Source: a bacterium (GTDB lineage Bacteria > Patescibacteria > Paceibacteria > UBA9973 > UBA6065). Taken from it: a stretch of DNA of 64,000 nucleotides. The position numbers and the translations under genes are program-made. This document shows, piece after piece, positions 61,327-64,000 of this stretch. Below the pieces are notes generated by a model, which made no database searches, was not told the origin of the DNA, and worked only from the letters and a program-made list of their open reading frames with translations. The stretch is taken from NCBI GenBank assembly GCA_030680695.1, contig JAUXUT010000149.1:434001-498000 (forward strand), read 5' to 3'. Within the stretch, counting starts at the first letter, position 1, and every line of letters begins with the position of its first letter.

Positions 61327-61724
61327 TTACCAAGAAACTCAAACTCATATTCGGGATTTCCATACCCGTTTTCATCCTGCATGGAATAGAAGAATTCGTG
61401 ACACACTTTTCTGACAAGGATGCGCATGCCCAAGCGATCTTCGGAATGTTCTCCTCGCTATCGAATCACGGAGCTACTTTCGTCGTGTTTCAAATAATGT
61501 TCTGGCTCCTTCTTATAATTAGCCTCCTCCTCATAATGGGCGGTAAGTGGCAGTTGTACACTCTCGGGATCGCGGGTATTGTCTACATCTATGAGCTCCA
61601 TCACGTATACAAGGCCATCGCTATTGGAGGCTACTACCCGGGCCTTTATACATCTATAGCTTTCCCCATAATCGGATTTTTCTTTTGGAAAGAGTGGCTC
61701 GCAATTAAAAAACAAAACATATGA
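61323..61724 (+). CDS. HXXEE-type membrane protein
   Basis: 133 aa, four membrane helices. HGIEEF in the first helix, NHGATF and YELHHVYKAIAIGGYYPGLY match the HXXEE domain family of unknown function. Overlaps copA and the next gene by four bases each (ATGA), so tightly coupled in the copper operon. Confidence 0.7.
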   Translation: MITKKLKLIFGISIPVFILHGIEEFVTHFSDKDAHAQAIFGMFSSLSNHGATFVVFQIMFWLLLIISLLLIMGGKWQLYTLGIAGIVYIYELHHVYKAIAIGGYYPGLYTSIAFPIIGFFFWKEWLAIKKQNI

Positions 61725-62740
61725 AAACCTACACCTTCCACATTCAGGGAATGCACTGCAAGGCATGCATTGCTCTCACCGAAAGCGAGATCGGTGATCT
61801 TAAGGATGTCTCCTCTGTAAAGGCGTCATTAGCTGACCATACGGTTGTTGTTGCAGGAGAATTCGGAGACAAAGTTCCTGAAGATATTGCGGATAGCCTT
61901 ACCGCTGTCCTAAAATCCCATGGATACACGCTATCGGTCGGAAAGCAGAAGCATGTAGTAGATTGGTCCCAATTTAAAATAGCTCTTCCAATAGCGGCTG
62001 CATTCGTCGCTCTCTTCATCGTTCTTCAAAAAATCGGTTTGGTGAATCTTGTGACCACATCAGACGTTGGATACGGAACGGCGTTTATCATCGGTCTCAT
62101 CGCCTCAGTTTCCACCTGTATGGCTGTTGTGGGCGGGCTCGTCCTCTCTATGTCGGCAAACTATGCCAAAGAGAATGATAAGGTTCGTCCACAAGTGCTT
62201 TTCCATATTGGAAGGCTTGTATCATTCTTTGTGCTCGGCGGCGTGATTGGAGTTCTCGGTTCAGCGTTTCAACTGAATGGAACGGGTACGTTTATTTTGA
62301 GTGTTGTTGTGGCGCTTGTTCTTCTTATTCTCGGCCTGAACCTTCTCGATGTGTTTCCATGGATGAAGAAGCTTCAACCATCATTACCGAGCTTCATAGC
62401 GAACCGCGTTCAAAGTCTTAAAAAGATAAATCACACGCTTACGCCGCTTTTAATCGGTGTTGCGACTTTTTTTCTTCCCTGCGGATTCACTCAGTCGATG
62501 CAGATCTATTCGCTTTCAACCGGCAGTTTTTGGACCGGAGCGATGACGATGTCTGCTTTCGCACTTGGAACACTCCCGGTTCTAGCTCTTCTCTCATTCA
62601 GCTCACTTGGAATACACACTAAAACTCGTTCGGGGGTATTCTTTAAGTCCGCAGGGTTAGTTGTAATCTTCTTTGGTATATTTAATCTCATCAACGGTCT
62701 TGCGGCTGCCGGAGTCATAGAGCCATTATTCAGTTTTTAA
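61721..62740 (+). CDS. HMA domain fused to TauE/DsbD-like transporter
   Basis: 339 aa. N-terminal HMA domain (GMHCKAC, Cys13-Cys16) then about seven helices with STCMAVVGGLVLSMSANYAK, FHIGRLVSFFVLGGVIG and FFLPCGFTQSMQIYSL, the paired Cys motifs of DsbD_2/sulfite-exporter-like proteins. Probably moves copper or electrons across the membrane, in line with similar copper-operon fusions. Confidence 0.75.
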   Translation: MKTYTFHIQGMHCKACIALTESEIGDLKDVSSVKASLADHTVVVAGEFGDKVPEDIADSLTAVLKSHGYTLSVGKQKHVVDWSQFKIALPIAAAFVALFIVLQKIGLVNLVTTSDVGYGTAFIIGLIASVSTCMAVVGGLVLSMSANYAKENDKVRPQVLFHIGRLVSFFVLGGVIGVLGSAFQLNGTGTFILSVVVALVLLILGLNLLDVFPWMKKLQPSLPSFIANRVQSLKKINHTLTPLLIGVATFFLPCGFTQSMQIYSLSTGSFWTGAMTMSAFALGTLPVLALLSFSSLGIHTKTRSGVFFKSAGLVVIFFGIFNLINGLAAAGVIEPLFSF

Positions 62741-62754
62741 CATCAACATAAAGT

Positions 62755-63168
62755 ATGAAAAAATTTAGTGTCCCAGTATCAATTATCGTTTCTGCAATTA
62801 TTGTGGCAGGATCCATATATTTTTCAGCAAATTCATTTGGCGGCGGATCTGACACAGTCGCTAAACCCACCACAGCAGTAAATAACATATCCACAGAGGG
62901 TGGTAAGCAGATAATCGATATTATGGCTAAAGGAGGCTATTCTCCTCGCCAAACCGTAGCTAAAGCAGGTGTTCCTACAGTCCTTCGTATTAAGACTAAC
63001 GGTACTTTTGATTGCACCTCTTCTCTGAGTATCGCCGCTCTCAACTATAAGGAAAATCTACCGCCGACGGGCGTTACGGAGATCGAAGTCCCTCCGCAAA
63101 AAGCTGGCGCGAAGCTCACTGGTCTCTGCTCTATGGGCATGTACAACTTCTCCGTCAATTTTAATTAA
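62755..63168 (+). CDS. membrane-anchored cupredoxin-like protein
   Basis: 137 aa. Signal/anchor (7-27), then a cupredoxin fold with GGYSPRQTVAKAGVPTVLRI, DCTSSL and LCSMGMYNF. Cys and Met residues sit where EfeO/CopC-like cupredoxins bind copper. Likely an outer-face copper chaperone. Confidence 0.7.
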   Translation: MKKFSVPVSIIVSAIIVAGSIYFSANSFGGGSDTVAKPTTAVNNISTEGGKQIIDIMAKGGYSPRQTVAKAGVPTVLRIKTNGTFDCTSSLSIAALNYKENLPPTGVTEIEVPPQKAGAKLTGLCSMGMYNFSVNFN

Positions 63169-63186
63169 TTTTAACTTTTACACGTT

Positions 63187-64000
63187 ATGAAACGGATACT
63201 TCTCATACTTGGAATCCTAATTCTTCTTATCGGTGGTTTTATCATTGCATCGAAAGATAGTGATGATACCAAAGCCACTCTAGGAATATATTGTTCTTCT
63301 GACGGCACCCTTTCGGACATGATGCCAATCCAGAGTCATCGCTCGTACTGCATAAAATCGGATTCGAATGGTAAGACGTATGCACTCAACGCTCCGAATT
63401 CATATTCGTTCTTGATCGTGGATGACCAAGGTAATACTCTCAAGGATTATGCGATTACTCACACAAAGCCTATGCATGTTATTGCTGTTCGAAAGGATCT
63501 CGCATATTTTCAGCATATTCATCCTGAATTCGATAAAGCGACGGGGACATTCACTCTCGCGGATCTTGCATTCCCTGAAGACGGTGAATACCGTATCTTT
63601 GCCGATTTCGCTCCCGAAAAGGGACAAATGGGTCCTATGGGAGAACCTCTCGTCGTCACTATTTCAGACGACGTGAATGTTGGTTCCGACAGAGGCTACG
63701 CTTCTAGGCCGCTCGGGTCCGAGGAGCGTACAAAAGTTGTTGATGGGTATCAGATAAATCTTGCTAAAGAGGAAACTCTTCAAAGCGGCGAGGAGTCTCG
63801 CCTTGCATTCAATATCTCTCAAAATGGAAAGCCTGTGACTGATATGGAGGAATATCTAGGTGCTCTCGGGCACACGGTTGTTCTCAAAGAAGGAACCCTT
63901 GATTTCATACATGCTCACCCTGTCGAAGATGTGGATGTAAAGCAGACGGGAGCTGTTAACTTTTTGGTCAGTTTTCCTGAAGCTGGCAAGTATAAGGTAT
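63187..64000 (+). CDS. secreted copper-operon protein, truncated by window end
   Basis: At least 271 aa, open to the edge. Membrane anchor (3-20), a Cys pair (IYCSSDG, SYCIKSD) and two repeats of a beta-rich module: KPMHVIAVRKDLAYFQHIHP then a second ending LDFIHAHPVED. These His/Met motifs are typical of secreted copper-resistance proteins. No stop codon in view. Confidence 0.65.
   Translation, partial: MKRILLILGILILLIGGFIIASKDSDDTKATLGIYCSSDGTLSDMMPIQSHRSYCIKSDSNGKTYALNAPNSYSFLIVDDQGNTLKDYAITHTKPMHVIAVRKDLAYFQHIHPEFDKATGTFTLADLAFPEDGEYRIFADFAPEKGQMGPMGEPLVVTISDDVNVGSDRGYASRPLGSEERTKVVDGYQINLAKEETLQSGEESRLAFNISQNGKPVTDMEEYLGALGHTVVLKEGTLDFIHAHPVEDVDVKQTGAVNFLVSFPEAGKYKV

Overview
The window looks like part of the chromosome of a Patescibacteria/CPR bacterium, probably a Parcubacteria relative. 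This is inferred from gene content and style: short intergenic gaps, a divergent 16S rRNA that is not linked to 23S or 5S, a serine recombinase family common in CPR, TPR-fused O-antigen-ligase proteins, and start codons without Shine-Dalgarno sequences. I could not run a phylogenetic placement. The standard code fits: TGA reads as stop.

Layout. 1-4325: an AI-2E-type permease fragment, TrhO, a small membrane protein, a response regulator and sensor kinase pair, and an LMW phosphatase. 4326-9897: copper island 1, with a CsoR-like repressor, DUF302 protein, multicopper oxidase, small membrane proteins and a membrane-anchored copper nitrite reductase. It ends in an N-terminally truncated serine recombinase whose 3' end runs antisense into tRNA-Arg(CCT). 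9907-23384: mostly housekeeping on the minus strand (glutaredoxin, FtsB-like, LepA, MurJ, O-antigen-ligase/TPR, RNase P RNA, class Ic-like ribonucleotide reductase, DUF192, GatB). 23381-26015: a diversity-generating retroelement (DGR) with reverse transcriptase, Avd, template repeat, variable repeat and target gene. 26053-37917: Obg, MYG1-like, holin-like, enolase, SecA, MurB, a second O-antigen-ligase/TPR protein and a TraG/VirD4-like ATPase. 37918-53742: cell-envelope and RNA-modification genes (RsmI, ATP-grasp, NlpC/P60-like, MraY, RlmH, Mpl-like), pyruvate kinase and tRNA-Ile(GAT), interspersed with small GC-rich single-gene units that have their own promoters and terminators. 53773-55872: a lone 16S rRNA gene. 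56521-64000: copper island 2, with DsbA-like, CsoR, CopA and several secreted or membrane metal-handling proteins.

The most notable system is the DGR. All 16 differences between TR and VR in the clean core fall on TR adenines (coding sense), which is the signature of adenine-directed mutagenic retrohoming. Its RT and Avd genes lie head to head and overlap at their 5' ends. In the sequence as given, both are thrown out of frame by the same C7/G7 run: one extra base would restore an ATG start for both. This is either a homopolymer error, a disabled system, or a two-gene on/off switch.

A second theme is translation initiation. The 16S 3' tail has no CCUCC anti-Shine-Dalgarno, and more than a dozen genes have a -10 box 6-9 nt before the start codon, implying leaderless mRNAs. 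Other points of interest are the class Ic (Phe for Tyr) RNR small subunit, a nitrite reductase with Gln at the type-1 copper axial position, and two metal-repressor operators set inside promoter spacers.
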